The position numbers were made by a program, and so were the translations under genes. This document shows positions 18,385 through 27,178 of a stretch of DNA of 64,000 bases, piece after piece; positions within the stretch are counted from its first letter, which is position 1, and every line of letters starts with the position of its first letter. Origin of the DNA: Desulfatitalea tepidiphila. GTDB lineage: Bacteria > Desulfobacterota > Desulfobacteria > Desulfobacterales > Desulfosarcinaceae. The notes under the pieces were generated by a model. It saw only the letters and a list, made by a program, of their open reading frames with translations, was not told the origin of the DNA and ran no database searches. Location of the stretch: the NCBI RefSeq assembly GCF_001293685.1, contig NZ_BCAG01000003.1, forward strand, positions 62,001 to 126,000. Direction: 5' to 3'.

Positions 18385-19911
18385 ATGGACCCCAGCTACG
18401 GCATCACCGGCAAATTGTTGATCTGGTTTTTTGCCATCGTATCCATATTTTACGCTACGATTTTAGTTCTTTACATAAATTTTCAGCAGGTTGTGCAGAT
18501 ATCGGAGCGCATCGTCAGTAAAAATTATGCCATTTCGGACTATTCGAAACGCATGCTGGAAAATCTGCTCAGCATGGAGGAGAACGAAAAAAAGTATCAC
18601 CTGCTGCGCAAAGAGGACTATCTTGGTTTTTTTACCAACGCCAGAAATGAGTTCGAAGCGAGCCTGATCAGAATTCTCGCGTTGGACAGCCAGGGTGACG
18701 CCGTTTCCTCGCATTGGAAGGATGTGTATGAGGCCTACCGGAAATATCCCCGACCGAACAGTACCGCCAACAGTCGCGGCGAGGTGGCCCTCGAAGATAT
18801 TTGGATCCCCGAAAAAGTGATCAATACCTGGATTCAGAAAATATCCATGGCCCGGCTCGACAATCAATCCGAGGTCGAGAACGCCACGCGCGAGCTTAAT
18901 CGGAGAGGTGTCAGCTCAGTTCATAATGCCTTGATTGGATTGGGGATATCGAGTCTTGTCGGGTTGCTGGGGGTTGTTTACCTGGCCTATTCGATGATCC
19001 GGCCGCTGAAAGAACTGATGAGGGGTATTCGTTCCATTTCTAAAGAGCGACAAAGCGAGCCGCTTAAAATTCATTCCAAGGATGAATTGGGGGAATTGGC
19101 ATCGGCGTTCAATGAAATGGCGGACCGGTTGCGTCAGGAGGAACAGTTGCGATCGGATTTTATCTCCATGTTGAGCCATGAAATCCGGACGCCGCTGACC
19201 TCCATTCGGGAGTCTGTGAACATGATCGAAGAAGAGGTGATGGGCCCGATCAACGACAGACAGAGGAAATTTCTCGAAATCGCGGGCACTGAAATCGGTC
19301 GGATTTGCGACCTGCTCAACCATCTCATGCAGGCCTCGCGGCTGGAGCCGGGGGCCTTGAAATTGAGCAGTGAACCTGTGGACGTCTACGCCTTAGTCAC
19401 GGCCAGCATCGACAGCCTGAGGCCGACGGCCGAGGCCAAGAATATCGGGATCACATCCGAAATCGCACCCGAAACTCCCGATGTACTGGGGGACGCCCAA
19501 TACCTCCAACAGGTCTTTTTGAATCTAATCGGCAACGCCATCAAATTTTCGGATCCCAAGGCCGAGATCCGGGTCAGGGTCGGTGCGCTGGACAAACACA
19601 ACCGCTTGACCTTCAAGGTGGTCGACACTGGTCCGGGCATTCTGGAGGAAGACCAATCCAAACTGTTCAACAAGTTTTACCGATCCGCCAAGGTCCGCGA
19701 CCATCTCGACGGTGTCGGGTTGGGGCTCAGCATTACCAAAAATATCGTGGAGGCTCACGGGGGCACGATTTGGGTGGAGAGCCAGGTGGGAAAAGGGACC
19801 ACGTTTGGTTTTACATTGCCCGTGGTTTCGGCGGAAGCGATCGCGATGCGGCCAAAAGAGCGCCAAATTAGGTCCACGGTATCGTCTTTTTTAAGTAAAT
19901 CCAGCGAGTAA
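18385..19911 (+). CDS. HAMP sensor histidine kinase, GlrK/QseE type
   Basis: The 508-residue protein has two membrane helices (about 9-30 and 186-207) bracketing a helical periplasmic domain, then a HAMP domain, the phosphoacceptor H265 in S-M-L-S-H-E-I-R-T-P-L, and an ATPase domain with N-L-I-G-N-A-I-K-F, D-T-G-P-G-I and G-V-G-L-G-L. It is followed by a lipoprotein gene and a sigma-54-dependent regulator gene on the same strand. This order matches glrK(qseE)-qseG-glrR(qseF) of enterobacteria, where the kinase phosphorylates the regulator. The start is the only ATG before the first helix. Confidence 0.9.
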   Translation: MDPSYGITGKLLIWFFAIVSIFYATILVLYINFQQVVQISERIVSKNYAISDYSKRMLENLLSMEENEKKYHLLRKEDYLGFFTNARNEFEASLIRILALDSQGDAVSSHWKDVYEAYRKYPRPNSTANSRGEVALEDIWIPEKVINTWIQKISMARLDNQSEVENATRELNRRGVSSVHNALIGLGISSLVGLLGVVYLAYSMIRPLKELMRGIRSISKERQSEPLKIHSKDELGELASAFNEMADRLRQEEQLRSDFISMLSHEIRTPLTSIRESVNMIEEEVMGPINDRQRKFLEIAGTEIGRICDLLNHLMQASRLEPGALKLSSEPVDVYALVTASIDSLRPTAEAKNIGITSEIAPETPDVLGDAQYLQQVFLNLIGNAIKFSDPKAEIRVRVGALDKHNRLTFKVVDTGPGILEEDQSKLFNKFYRSAKVRDHLDGVGLGLSITKNIVEAHGGTIWVESQVGKGTTFGFTLPVVSAEAIAMRPKERQIRSTVSSFLSKSSE

Positions 19912-20040
19912 GTCTTTTCAGGAACTGGCTTGGAGCACCCCGGAAAGGTTATGTGTTGCACTCCATCAGGGACATGATATACAAAACGTCAGCCATTTGA
20001 AATTGCGTTGGCACCGCTTGTGGCAATGGGATGAAAAGGG

Positions 20041-20784
20041 GTGGTATTGAATTCCTTGATTGTGTCGAGGGTCGTTGTGCCCGAACAGAATGCTTGCCGG
20101 TCGCTTCTGGTCCTGAAGCCCCGGTTCTTGGTTGTTTTGGCAGTTCTGGCGGTTTGCATGATGGTGGGGATTGGCGGTTGCCGTATGCCCGGGCAGTCGC
20201 GACCGACGCTGGAGGTCGGGCCGTCGCCCGTCGAGTTGAAAAAGTACGATGACGCCGTGGCCGTTTACCTGTCGGCCAAGTATGGTGAGGCGGCCCAGGC
20301 GTTTGACGCCATCCGGGAGCAGACCAACGATCCGGGCGTCGCACGAATGGCACTTTACGGGTTGGCTTGTTCTCGATTGATGACCGCAGATGATCCGCAA
20401 GCCTATCATGATGCGTTGGCCCTTTGGAATGCATGGGTGCAGTGTGCCAACACAGACGATGGGCCGTATCGCGAAAGTCCACGGTTGCTTGCACCCGTAA
20501 TTCAAGATAAGATGCTTTTTTCGCACATGCCCCCGGTCGCGGCTGATGCGTCCGATGGTGAAGCGGGACAGATGGTCCCCCGCTGGCTGGTGGTAGAGGC
20601 CGACAGGGAACTTCAGAAAATGAAACAACGGTTGACCGATGAGCAGCAAAAATCATCCAACCGGGAGAAAAAGATAGAGTCGCTTGAAAAAGAGATAATG
20701 AGATTAAAGCAGCAGATCAAAGCCTTCGAAACGATTGACCAGAAGATTCAAAAGAAGAAAAACGCCATTCCATCAGCCGATTGA
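20041..20784 (+). CDS. QseG-like lipoprotein
   Basis: The frame gives up to 247 residues; the true start is unsettled. A hydrophobic stretch ends in the lipobox V-G-I-G-G-C at about residues 42-47, so the mature protein should be lipid-anchored at the Cys. The middle is helical and repeat-like (A-V-Y-L-S-A-K-Y-G-E-A-A-Q-A-F-D-A-I-R), and the C-terminal 55 residues are a charged coiled coil. Position between a kinase and a sigma-54 regulator matches QseG, which modulates the kinase in E. coli. Assignment rests on synteny and lipoprotein character rather than clear sequence similarity. Confidence 0.65.
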   Translation: MVLNSLIVSRVVVPEQNACRSLLVLKPRFLVVLAVLAVCMMVGIGGCRMPGQSRPTLEVGPSPVELKKYDDAVAVYLSAKYGEAAQAFDAIREQTNDPGVARMALYGLACSRLMTADDPQAYHDALALWNAWVQCANTDDGPYRESPRLLAPVIQDKMLFSHMPPVAADASDGEAGQMVPRWLVVEADRELQKMKQRLTDEQQKSSNREKKIESLEKEIMRLKQQIKAFETIDQKIQKKKNAIPSAD

Positions 20785-20870
20785 CACGATCACCCTGCGA
20801 CACTGGCGCTCATTCGTACCTTTGGATTCTAAAAGCACATACTATTAAACCCACTCGTTGGGGTTCAAGG

Positions 20871-22256
20871 ATGGTTGATATGGCCAACCTGATACAAGAT
20901 TCACATTCCAAGATTTTGATTGTCGACGATGACTTGAATGTCCTGCAGGTCTTGGAGGCCCGGTTGCAGGCGTCCGGGTTCCAGATTTTGAAGGCCGGAA
21001 ACGGTCAGGATGCGTTACGTCTGTTAAAGGACCATAAGATCGATCTGATGATTTCGGATATGAAGATGCCGGGCATGAGCGGTATGGAGGTACTGGACAA
21101 GGCCCGAACGCTTCATCCGGGGCTGCCGATCATTTTTTTGACCGCATACGGCACGATTCCCGACGCCGTAAAGGCCGTCAAGGCCGGCGCCGTCGACTAC
21201 CTGGCCAAACCCTTCGATGGCCGTGAATTGGTTTTCAAGCTGCGTAAGGTGTTGGATGAAAGTCCGGGTCTTGCTCCCGAGGGGGGCGATGAAGGCCTGG
21301 TCAGCGACATGCACGCCGCAGTCAGTGCAAAAATGAAAGCACTCTACCAGCTGGTGCAGAAGGTGGCCCTGAGCGACGTCAATGTGTTGATTCTTGGCGA
21401 AAGCGGTGCCGGAAAGGAGCGGATCGCGCGTTTGATCCACCATCTCAGTGCCAGAAACAAACAGCCGTTCGTGGTGGTCGATTGTGGCAGCACGCCGGCC
21501 GGGCTGCTTGAAAGCGAACTCTTCGGTCACGTACGTGGCGCATTTACCCATGCGGTCAGCGACAAGCGGGGACTCATCGACACCGCCGACAAGGGGACAC
21601 TTTTTCTCGATGAGATCGGCAACATCTCCCCCGAGATGCAGGTTCGCCTGCTGCGTTTCCTGGAGGACCGGAAGATACGCCGTATCGGCGACCTGAAGGA
21701 GAATGCCGTGGACTGCCGTGTTCTTGCGGCCACCAATTCAGATCTGGTCGAGGACATCAAGCAGGGACGTTTTCGCGAGGACCTCTATTACCGCCTGCGC
21801 GTCGTGACGTTGCAAATCCCTCCGTTGCGCGAAAGAAAAGATGATATTCCCATTTTGGCAGATCATTTCGTGCAAAACTATGCCCGCCAAAACGGCATGC
21901 GGCCGGTCAGGCTGCCGCCGGAAACGCTCCAATATATGTGCACCTATCCCTGGCCCGGAAATGTACGCGAACTGAAAAATGCCATCGAAGCCGGCATTGT
22001 CCTGTGCCACGGCAATGTGTTGCGCCCCGAAGACATGCACCTGTCGGGTCTGCCGGCCATGTCCGTCTCTGAAACCCCGACCGACTCCTCTTTTTCCCTG
22101 GAAGATAACGAGCGCAATGCTATCGTCAGAGCTCTCAAACAAGCCGGCGGCATTCAAAAAGAGGCTGCCAAGCTGTTGGGCATCAGTCGGCGCGCCATTC
22201 ATTATAAGATCAAGAAATACGAGATCGACTCGGCGGCCCTTCGGGCGCGTGGATAG
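20871..22256 (+). CDS. Sigma-54-dependent response regulator, GlrR/QseF type
   Basis: The start at 20871 is used because the receiver begins just after; an upstream frame from 20781 codes an unlikely leader. The 461-residue product has a receiver with L-M-I-S-D-M-K-M-P-G-M-S-G, an AAA+ domain with Walker A G-E-S-G-A-G-K-E and Walker B L-F-L-D-E-I-G, and a C-terminal FIS-type helix-turn-helix (E-A-A-K-L-L-G-I-S-R-R-A-I-H-Y-K). The sigma-54 contact loop reads G-A-F-T-H-A (21538-21555) instead of G-A-F-T-G-A, an unusual change. As the partner of the kinase at 18385 it would activate sigma-54 promoters elsewhere. Confidence 0.92.
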   Translation: MVDMANLIQDSHSKILIVDDDLNVLQVLEARLQASGFQILKAGNGQDALRLLKDHKIDLMISDMKMPGMSGMEVLDKARTLHPGLPIIFLTAYGTIPDAVKAVKAGAVDYLAKPFDGRELVFKLRKVLDESPGLAPEGGDEGLVSDMHAAVSAKMKALYQLVQKVALSDVNVLILGESGAGKERIARLIHHLSARNKQPFVVVDCGSTPAGLLESELFGHVRGAFTHAVSDKRGLIDTADKGTLFLDEIGNISPEMQVRLLRFLEDRKIRRIGDLKENAVDCRVLAATNSDLVEDIKQGRFREDLYYRLRVVTLQIPPLRERKDDIPILADHFVQNYARQNGMRPVRLPPETLQYMCTYPWPGNVRELKNAIEAGIVLCHGNVLRPEDMHLSGLPAMSVSETPTDSSFSLEDNERNAIVRALKQAGGIQKEAAKLLGISRRAIHYKIKKYEIDSAALRARG

Positions 22257-22355
22257 CCTTGATCCGCGCTTTTTCCGTATTAGTGTAAGGGTCTTAAATC
22301 ATCTGGGAACAACTGGCCGTTGCCTTAAAAATGCGCGGCCAAGGAGATTCTTGTC

Positions 22356-22445
22356 ATGAAAGAAATTCTGATTGTTATCGTATTCATAGGCGCCTGGTAC
22401 CTGCTACAGGCCTATATCCTGCCCAAGTTGGGGGTGTCGACCTGA
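22356..22445 (+). CDS. 29-residue single-pass membrane peptide
   Basis: ATG at 22356 is preceded by AAGGAG. The product M-K-E-I-L-I-V-I-V-F-I-G-A-W-Y-L-L-Q and so on is one hydrophobic helix followed by Y-I-L-P-K-L-G-V-S-T. The good ribosome site, complete frame and helix-plus-conserved-looking tail support a real small protein. Function unknown. It lies between the sigma-54 regulator and the palindromic element. Confidence 0.65.
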   Translation: MKEILIVIVFIGAWYLLQAYILPKLGVST

Positions 22446-22559
22446 GTGCGGGATGCATGTCAGTTGACACGCAAAGAGGCGCCCCCCAGCCAGGACCATC
22501 AAGCCGGTGAACCATCGTCTGCGGACACCGTGAGAGATCCAAAGCATTTGAAATAGATA

Positions 22560-22700
22560 GTGTCCCTCCACAAAGGGCCGATTTGCCCGATATCGGCGTT
22601 GCGCGAAGAATTTAATCCTCGGAATATCAACTATATGCCTGTGGTTAAATTTTTCGTGCGCCTTGATCTCGACCAAATTTGCCTATTTGTGGACGGACAC
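22560..22700. repeat. 141-bp palindromic MITE-like element, copy 2
   Basis: The element is the same length as copy 1 and highly similar throughout, beginning GTGTCCCTCCACAAAG and ending ATTTGTGGACGGACAC, with TA on both sides (22558-22559 and 22701-22702). Its right edge supplies the last base of the stop codon of the M16C peptidase gene. Confidence 0.82.
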
Positions 22701-25700
22701 TATATAGTATAAAGCGTCAACGGTTTTTGCCCGAGTTGGCCGTTCGCTGCTTCCAGATGTTCCCGACCGCCGATCACGGCAATACCCACCTGGGTGTTTC
22801 CTGGGGCGAGATACTTGGCTGCTACCGTGCGTACCGTCTTCAGCGAGACCGACATCAGGTTGGCCTTGTAGGATCGGCGATCTTCGTCGGTTAGCCCGAC
22901 GATCCAGCGGAAAAACGCCTTGCGGGCACCGGGTCCAGGGGGATCGGGTTTGTCGATTTCCGAACAGACCTGTAGAATCGCCTCATGGATGTCGGCCTCC
23001 TGTATGGGTGCCGATTGCACAAAATCCACTGCGCCGGCATACACTTTCAATGTTTGGACGATGTGCGGGTCTCGGTAGGAGGCCATGCTGAACAGGCCGT
23101 TTTCCGGGTTAAAAACGGCAAACCCGCCATAAGCGCCGCCCTTTTCCCGGATTTCGCGATGAAGATAAAGAGAGCGCAGGATTTTGCTCAGGACCGACAG
23201 GTCGGGGGCGTCGGGATGGCGAAAATCCACGGCGGTTGTGGTTTGCGCCACAAACGCGACGGCCGTTGAGGTGCCCCATCCTTCGTACGGGCTTGGGGCA
23301 TCGACCGCCAGATTCAACAGCGGAAATTTTGCATCCAAAGGGTCGCGCTTGAATCGGGACAGCACCGGGCTGTTGCCGGTGCGTCTGCGCGCGGCCGTCA
23401 CCGACTCGTTTTCACCGATGGCCGCCATGATGACGTTGTCCGTTGAAAAAATCTGCCTGGAAATGTCCATCAATCGAGCGGACAACGCTTCCATCCCCCC
23501 CTCATCCGATGGTTCTCCGAAGGTGCGGATGGTCTTGAGTTGATCGATGCCGTGCCACATCTCGGAAAGCGCGCTCGCGGGTCCGAAGGTTTTGGATGAG
23601 AGGCTGATGGCCAATCGGTGCCCGTTCTGGACGATCATGGTTTCCAGTGCGGACCGGTATTCGCCGAGCAGTTGTTTCAATCGATTCAAATTTCCGAAAT
23701 CCACCTCTCCGATCAATTCTTCGACAATGCCGTACATGGGATCGATATTGCGGCTCAGACACTTGGCCGACAGTTGCAAAAGCGGCAGGCAGCTTCCCGA
23801 ATGACCATATAGAACGCGGGCTTGAGAGCTGAGCCCGACCCCGCCGGTGGCCGCGTCGATGCGACGCGCCATCTGGGCGTAGTCGTGGCGCCGTGTGCCG
23901 ATTTTTGAAAAGGCATAGCAAAAGAAGGGCACCCACGGCAGCAGGTTCCTGGAGACAGGGGCCGCCCCGGCGGCGGCATTCAGGTAGCAGATCCCCGAGG
24001 TCGGCAGCGCATAGCTCCAAAGGGGCAGGCCAGATGCCGTTTCCGTGGGTGAAAAGGATTGAACTTCCGGCGGCACATCTTCCAAAGCGAGGGTGGGGAG
24101 GCAGGAGGCATCTTCCTGGGCTTCCTGGCGCTTTTGGAGTTCGATGGCATTCTGTCGAATTTGAGCCCGCTCGGCCGCGTCCAACCGGGCCAGTTTTTCA
24201 GCCAGCTCCTGCTGGACCCGCAGGTCTTCCTGCTGTGCCTGTTGTTGATCGGGCACCAGAGAGAGACGAACGCGGTGGGAATTGTCGATGAAATAGGTTC
24301 TGATGCGGTCTTCCAGAAATTTTCCGGCCGCGATCTCCCGGTGCAGGCGTTCGAAGTCGGCATCGAGCTGAAGAATGCGTTCCGGATCTCCACCGTGCAA
24401 CCAGCTCCCGATCACCATGAGCATGAGCTTGATGCCGTAAGGATATGGGGTATTGGTCACTTCCTTGCGATGAAACTCGATCTGGTGGATGGCCGACGCG
24501 ATGGATTCGGGATCGATCCCCTTGTCGGCCAGTTCTGTGAGGACGTCGAAGATGATTTTTTCGATGGCCTCTCCGGCCTCATCGGCCACATTTTTCAGGC
24601 CGCAGGCAAACAGGGTATCCTTATTGTCGGCATCGTAGCCGCTGCCATCGCTCAAAGCCGTACCCAGCCCCGAGTCCATCAACGCCTTGCGCAACGGCGA
24701 AGCCGCATTGCCCAGCAGGACCTGTTCGAGCACCGAAAGCACCAGCACCTCGAAGGTGTCGCAGATGTCGCTGGTCAACCAGGCCAGGCAGATCTGGCAG
24801 CGCTTGGCCGGATCCTCGCCGACGGCCAGCGGGTAGGTGTAGCGGGCCGTGCGCGCATCTTTCCAGCGGGGTTGGGCGGGGACATCCGTTTGCGGATCGA
24901 TGCGTTCGAAGCGGCGCATGACTTTCTGCTCGATGAAGGCCAGGTGATCGGCCAGCGGCAGGCTGCCGTAGGTATAAAAATAGGCGTTGCTGGGGTGGTA
25001 ATGGCGTTTGTGAAACGCCACCAGCTGCTCGTGTGTCAGCCGGGGAATGACGGCCGGATCGCCGCCCGAGTTGTTGCTGTAGGTGGTGTCCGGATAGAGC
25101 GCGTTGAGCAGGGATCGCCCCATGACCTGATCGGGAGAGGACATGGCGCCTTTCATTTCGTTGTAGACCACGCCCTTGTAGACGAGCTTTTCGCCGTTGC
25201 CTTCCGCGTCCCCATGGTCGAACTCCACCCGGTGGCCTTCCTGCTTGAAGCTCAAGGCGTCGAGATTGGGAAAGAAGGCCGCGTCAAGGTAGACATCCAT
25301 GAGGTTGTAGAAATCCTTGCGGTTCTGGGTGGAGAAGGGATACATGGTCCAGTCCGAGGCCGTGAAGGCGTTCATGAAGGTGCTCAAGCTCCTTTTCAGC
25401 ATGGAGAAGAAGGGATCGCGCACCGGGTATTTCTCCGACCCGCAAAGGACGGTATGTTCCAGAATATGGGCCACGCCGGTGGAATCGGTGGGGACCGTCT
25501 TGAACGTCACACCGAAGGTGTTTTCCATGTCGCCATTGCTCAGATGTACATGGCGGGCGCCCGTGGCCAGGTGTTCCAGCCGGTAGAGCACGGCATCGAT
25601 CTCCCTGAGCTGAGTCATGCGCAAGATGCGATAACCATGGATGATCTGGCCGGTGGTCAGATCACGGTTGTTGGGATCTGTGATGTTGGCTTCGGAAGCT

Positions 25701-25708
25701 GGGGACAT
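22700..25708 (-). CDS. M16C-family zinc metallopeptidase (presequence-protease-like)
   Basis: Started at the ATG at 25706-25708 with AAGG upstream, the protein is 1002 residues, standard for M16C enzymes that form a closed chamber from four homologous domains. The inverted zinc motif H-I-L-E-H appears in V-A-H-I-L-E-H-T-V-L-C-G-S-E-K-Y-P-V, followed by M-N-A-F-T-A-S-D-W-T. Relatives degrade presequences and other short unstructured peptides. No export signal is seen, so it is probably cytoplasmic. The C-terminus ends T-L-Y-T-I and the stop TAG straddles the junction with the inserted palindromic repeat, so the original C-terminus may have been altered. Confidence 0.92.
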   Translation of the reverse strand: MSPASEANITDPNNRDLTTGQIIHGYRILRMTQLREIDAVLYRLEHLATGARHVHLSNGDMENTFGVTFKTVPTDSTGVAHILEHTVLCGSEKYPVRDPFFSMLKRSLSTFMNAFTASDWTMYPFSTQNRKDFYNLMDVYLDAAFFPNLDALSFKQEGHRVEFDHGDAEGNGEKLVYKGVVYNEMKGAMSSPDQVMGRSLLNALYPDTTYSNNSGGDPAVIPRLTHEQLVAFHKRHYHPSNAYFYTYGSLPLADHLAFIEQKVMRRFERIDPQTDVPAQPRWKDARTARYTYPLAVGEDPAKRCQICLAWLTSDICDTFEVLVLSVLEQVLLGNAASPLRKALMDSGLGTALSDGSGYDADNKDTLFACGLKNVADEAGEAIEKIIFDVLTELADKGIDPESIASAIHQIEFHRKEVTNTPYPYGIKLMLMVIGSWLHGGDPERILQLDADFERLHREIAAGKFLEDRIRTYFIDNSHRVRLSLVPDQQQAQQEDLRVQQELAEKLARLDAAERAQIRQNAIELQKRQEAQEDASCLPTLALEDVPPEVQSFSPTETASGLPLWSYALPTSGICYLNAAAGAAPVSRNLLPWVPFFCYAFSKIGTRRHDYAQMARRIDAATGGVGLSSQARVLYGHSGSCLPLLQLSAKCLSRNIDPMYGIVEELIGEVDFGNLNRLKQLLGEYRSALETMIVQNGHRLAISLSSKTFGPASALSEMWHGIDQLKTIRTFGEPSDEGGMEALSARLMDISRQIFSTDNVIMAAIGENESVTAARRRTGNSPVLSRFKRDPLDAKFPLLNLAVDAPSPYEGWGTSTAVAFVAQTTTAVDFRHPDAPDLSVLSKILRSLYLHREIREKGGAYGGFAVFNPENGLFSMASYRDPHIVQTLKVYAGAVDFVQSAPIQEADIHEAILQVCSEIDKPDPPGPGARKAFFRWIVGLTDEDRRSYKANLMSVSLKTVRTVAAKYLAPGNTQVGIAVIGGREHLEAANGQLGQKPLTLYTI

Positions 25709-25752
25709 GGCACACCTTATTATGGTAAACGGGTTGAATGTCGAAGCAGGCG

Positions 25753-26127
25753 TCACGCCTGGGCATAGACACCCCGGCTGACCCGGCGGATCTTGCCGAG
25801 TTTGTGAAGTCTAAAGAGGATGTTACGCAGTTTTTTTTCGCCGTAGGCGGTTTGCCGTTTGATTTCGGCATAGTCGACGCCATCCGGATATCGCTTGATC
25901 ACTTCCAGGACCAGATCGGATGCCGTGGCAACGGCTTGACTGCCGGCGGATTTGCTGTCGCCGTTACGGCGTCCCTTTTCGGCATTCAATGTGGCAATCG
26001 AACGTTCGATGCGATCCAGGCGAACCATCAAGGCTTCCACATCCCTTTTGGTAGGGATGTTGTACGTGCTCATGAAGAATTTGACCATGGCATCGAAGCT
26101 GACCGATTTTCCTTTCTTTTTGGCCAT
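25753..26127 (-). CDS. Small protein with coiled-coil and winged-helix-like regions
   Basis: The 124-residue protein has a basic start, a helical region (D-V-E-A-L-M-V-R-L-D-R-I-E-R-S-I) that looks like a coiled coil, a polar linker, and a C-terminal segment (L-V-L-E-V-I-K-R-Y-P-D-G-V-D-Y-A-E-I-K-R) followed by L-R-N-I-L-F-R-L-H-K-L-G-K-I, the pattern of a winged helix. It may bind DNA. The gap to the peptidase gene is 44 bases, so the two may be transcribed together. Confidence 0.7.
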   Translation of the reverse strand: MAKKKGKSVSFDAMVKFFMSTYNIPTKRDVEALMVRLDRIERSIATLNAEKGRRNGDSKSAGSQAVATASDLVLEVIKRYPDGVDYAEIKRQTAYGEKKLRNILFRLHKLGKIRRVSRGVYAQA

Positions 26128-26301
26128 CGTTCACTCCGCGATATGTGTCGTGTTGCATGTCATGATAAGTTTTTGTAACTATTGGCGATGTGCTTGAATA
26201 GCTAATGAATCGGGGACCAAAAGTCAAGGAAAAGGCAAGATTGAATTCCCCCTGACCGTGTGTTAGAGCTGCCGGTCTGCAAAGAAAGGAAGGGTGGCGC
26301 C

Positions 26302-27168
26302 ATGACATCGCCCCAAACGATTCTGAAAGCATGGAACCTGCGCGCCCGCAAGGAACTGGGCCAAAATTTTCTCAGAGAACCGACCCTGGCCGAGAATATC
26401 GTCAACCTGGCCGCCATCGGATGTCAGGACCTTGTTCTGGAAATCGGTGCCGGGCTGGGCGCCATGACCATACCGGCTGCGCGTCGGGCCCGGCGCGTCA
26501 TCGCCGTGGAGAAGGATCGCCTGCTGGTCCCTCTGTTGCAGGCCGAATTGCTGGCCCAGGGTCTGCAACACGTCCAGGTCATGGAGGCAAACATCCTCGC
26601 CCTGGATTTGAACCGCCTGGCAGAGCAGGAGGGCCAGGCCTTCGTCGTCATCGGCAATCTGCCGTACAACATCTCTTCGCAAGTGATGGTGAAACTGATC
26701 ACAGAGCGCCGTTCGGTGCGCCGGGCCGTGCTGATGTTTCAGAAGGAGCTGGCCGATCGGCTCTGTGCCGCTCCCGGCAACCGGACTTACGGCCGTCTTT
26801 CGGTTCTTTTGCAGTATTGTGCCGAAATGAAGGTGCTGCGGGAAATCAAGGCGGAGATGTTTTACCCCAAACCCAAAGTGGGATCCACGGTGCTGCAGAT
26901 CGATTTCAAGGCGCGTATCGAGCCCCAGGTGAGCGATGAAGCCTTGATGATCCGCGTGGTCCAGGCCGCTTTCGGCCAGCGTCGCAAAACGCTTCGCAAT
27001 GCGCTGGCCGGCGGGCTGCTGCCCCTGGGCGGTGACGGTGCCGCGGCGGTCCTGGAAGCGGCCGCCATCGATCCCCAACGGCGGGCGGAGACCCTCAGCG
27101 TGGCCGATTTCGTCCGCCTGACCGATGCGGTGGGCCGATACCTGGTCCGGCCCGACCGGCAAGCTTGA
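26302..27168 (+). CDS. rsmA: 16S rRNA dimethyladenosine transferase (RsmA/KsgA)
   Basis: The ATG at 26302 is chosen for the GGAAGGG ahead of it; it gives 288 residues. The sequence starts with K-E-L-G-Q-N-F-L, has the AdoMet loop V-L-E-I-G-A-G-L-G and the catalytic N-L-P-Y-N-I-S-S motif. The enzyme dimethylates two adjacent adenosines in helix 45 of 16S rRNA late in 30S assembly. The ORF ends 10 bases from the end of the convergent GAPDH-like gene, leaving no room for separate terminators. Confidence 0.96.
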   Translation: MTSPQTILKAWNLRARKELGQNFLREPTLAENIVNLAAIGCQDLVLEIGAGLGAMTIPAARRARRVIAVEKDRLLVPLLQAELLAQGLQHVQVMEANILALDLNRLAEQEGQAFVVIGNLPYNISSQVMVKLITERRSVRRAVLMFQKELADRLCAAPGNRTYGRLSVLLQYCAEMKVLREIKAEMFYPKPKVGSTVLQIDFKARIEPQVSDEALMIRVVQAAFGQRRKTLRNALAGGLLPLGGDGAAAVLEAAAIDPQRRAETLSVADFVRLTDAVGRYLVRPDRQA

Positions 27169-27178
27169 AACAGTTTTC

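Noticed and set aside
24059-25768. 569-codon rightward open frame opposite the M16C peptidase
   Set aside because: The opposite strand encodes a clear M16C enzyme with zinc motif; the long frame is a GC-rich shadow.
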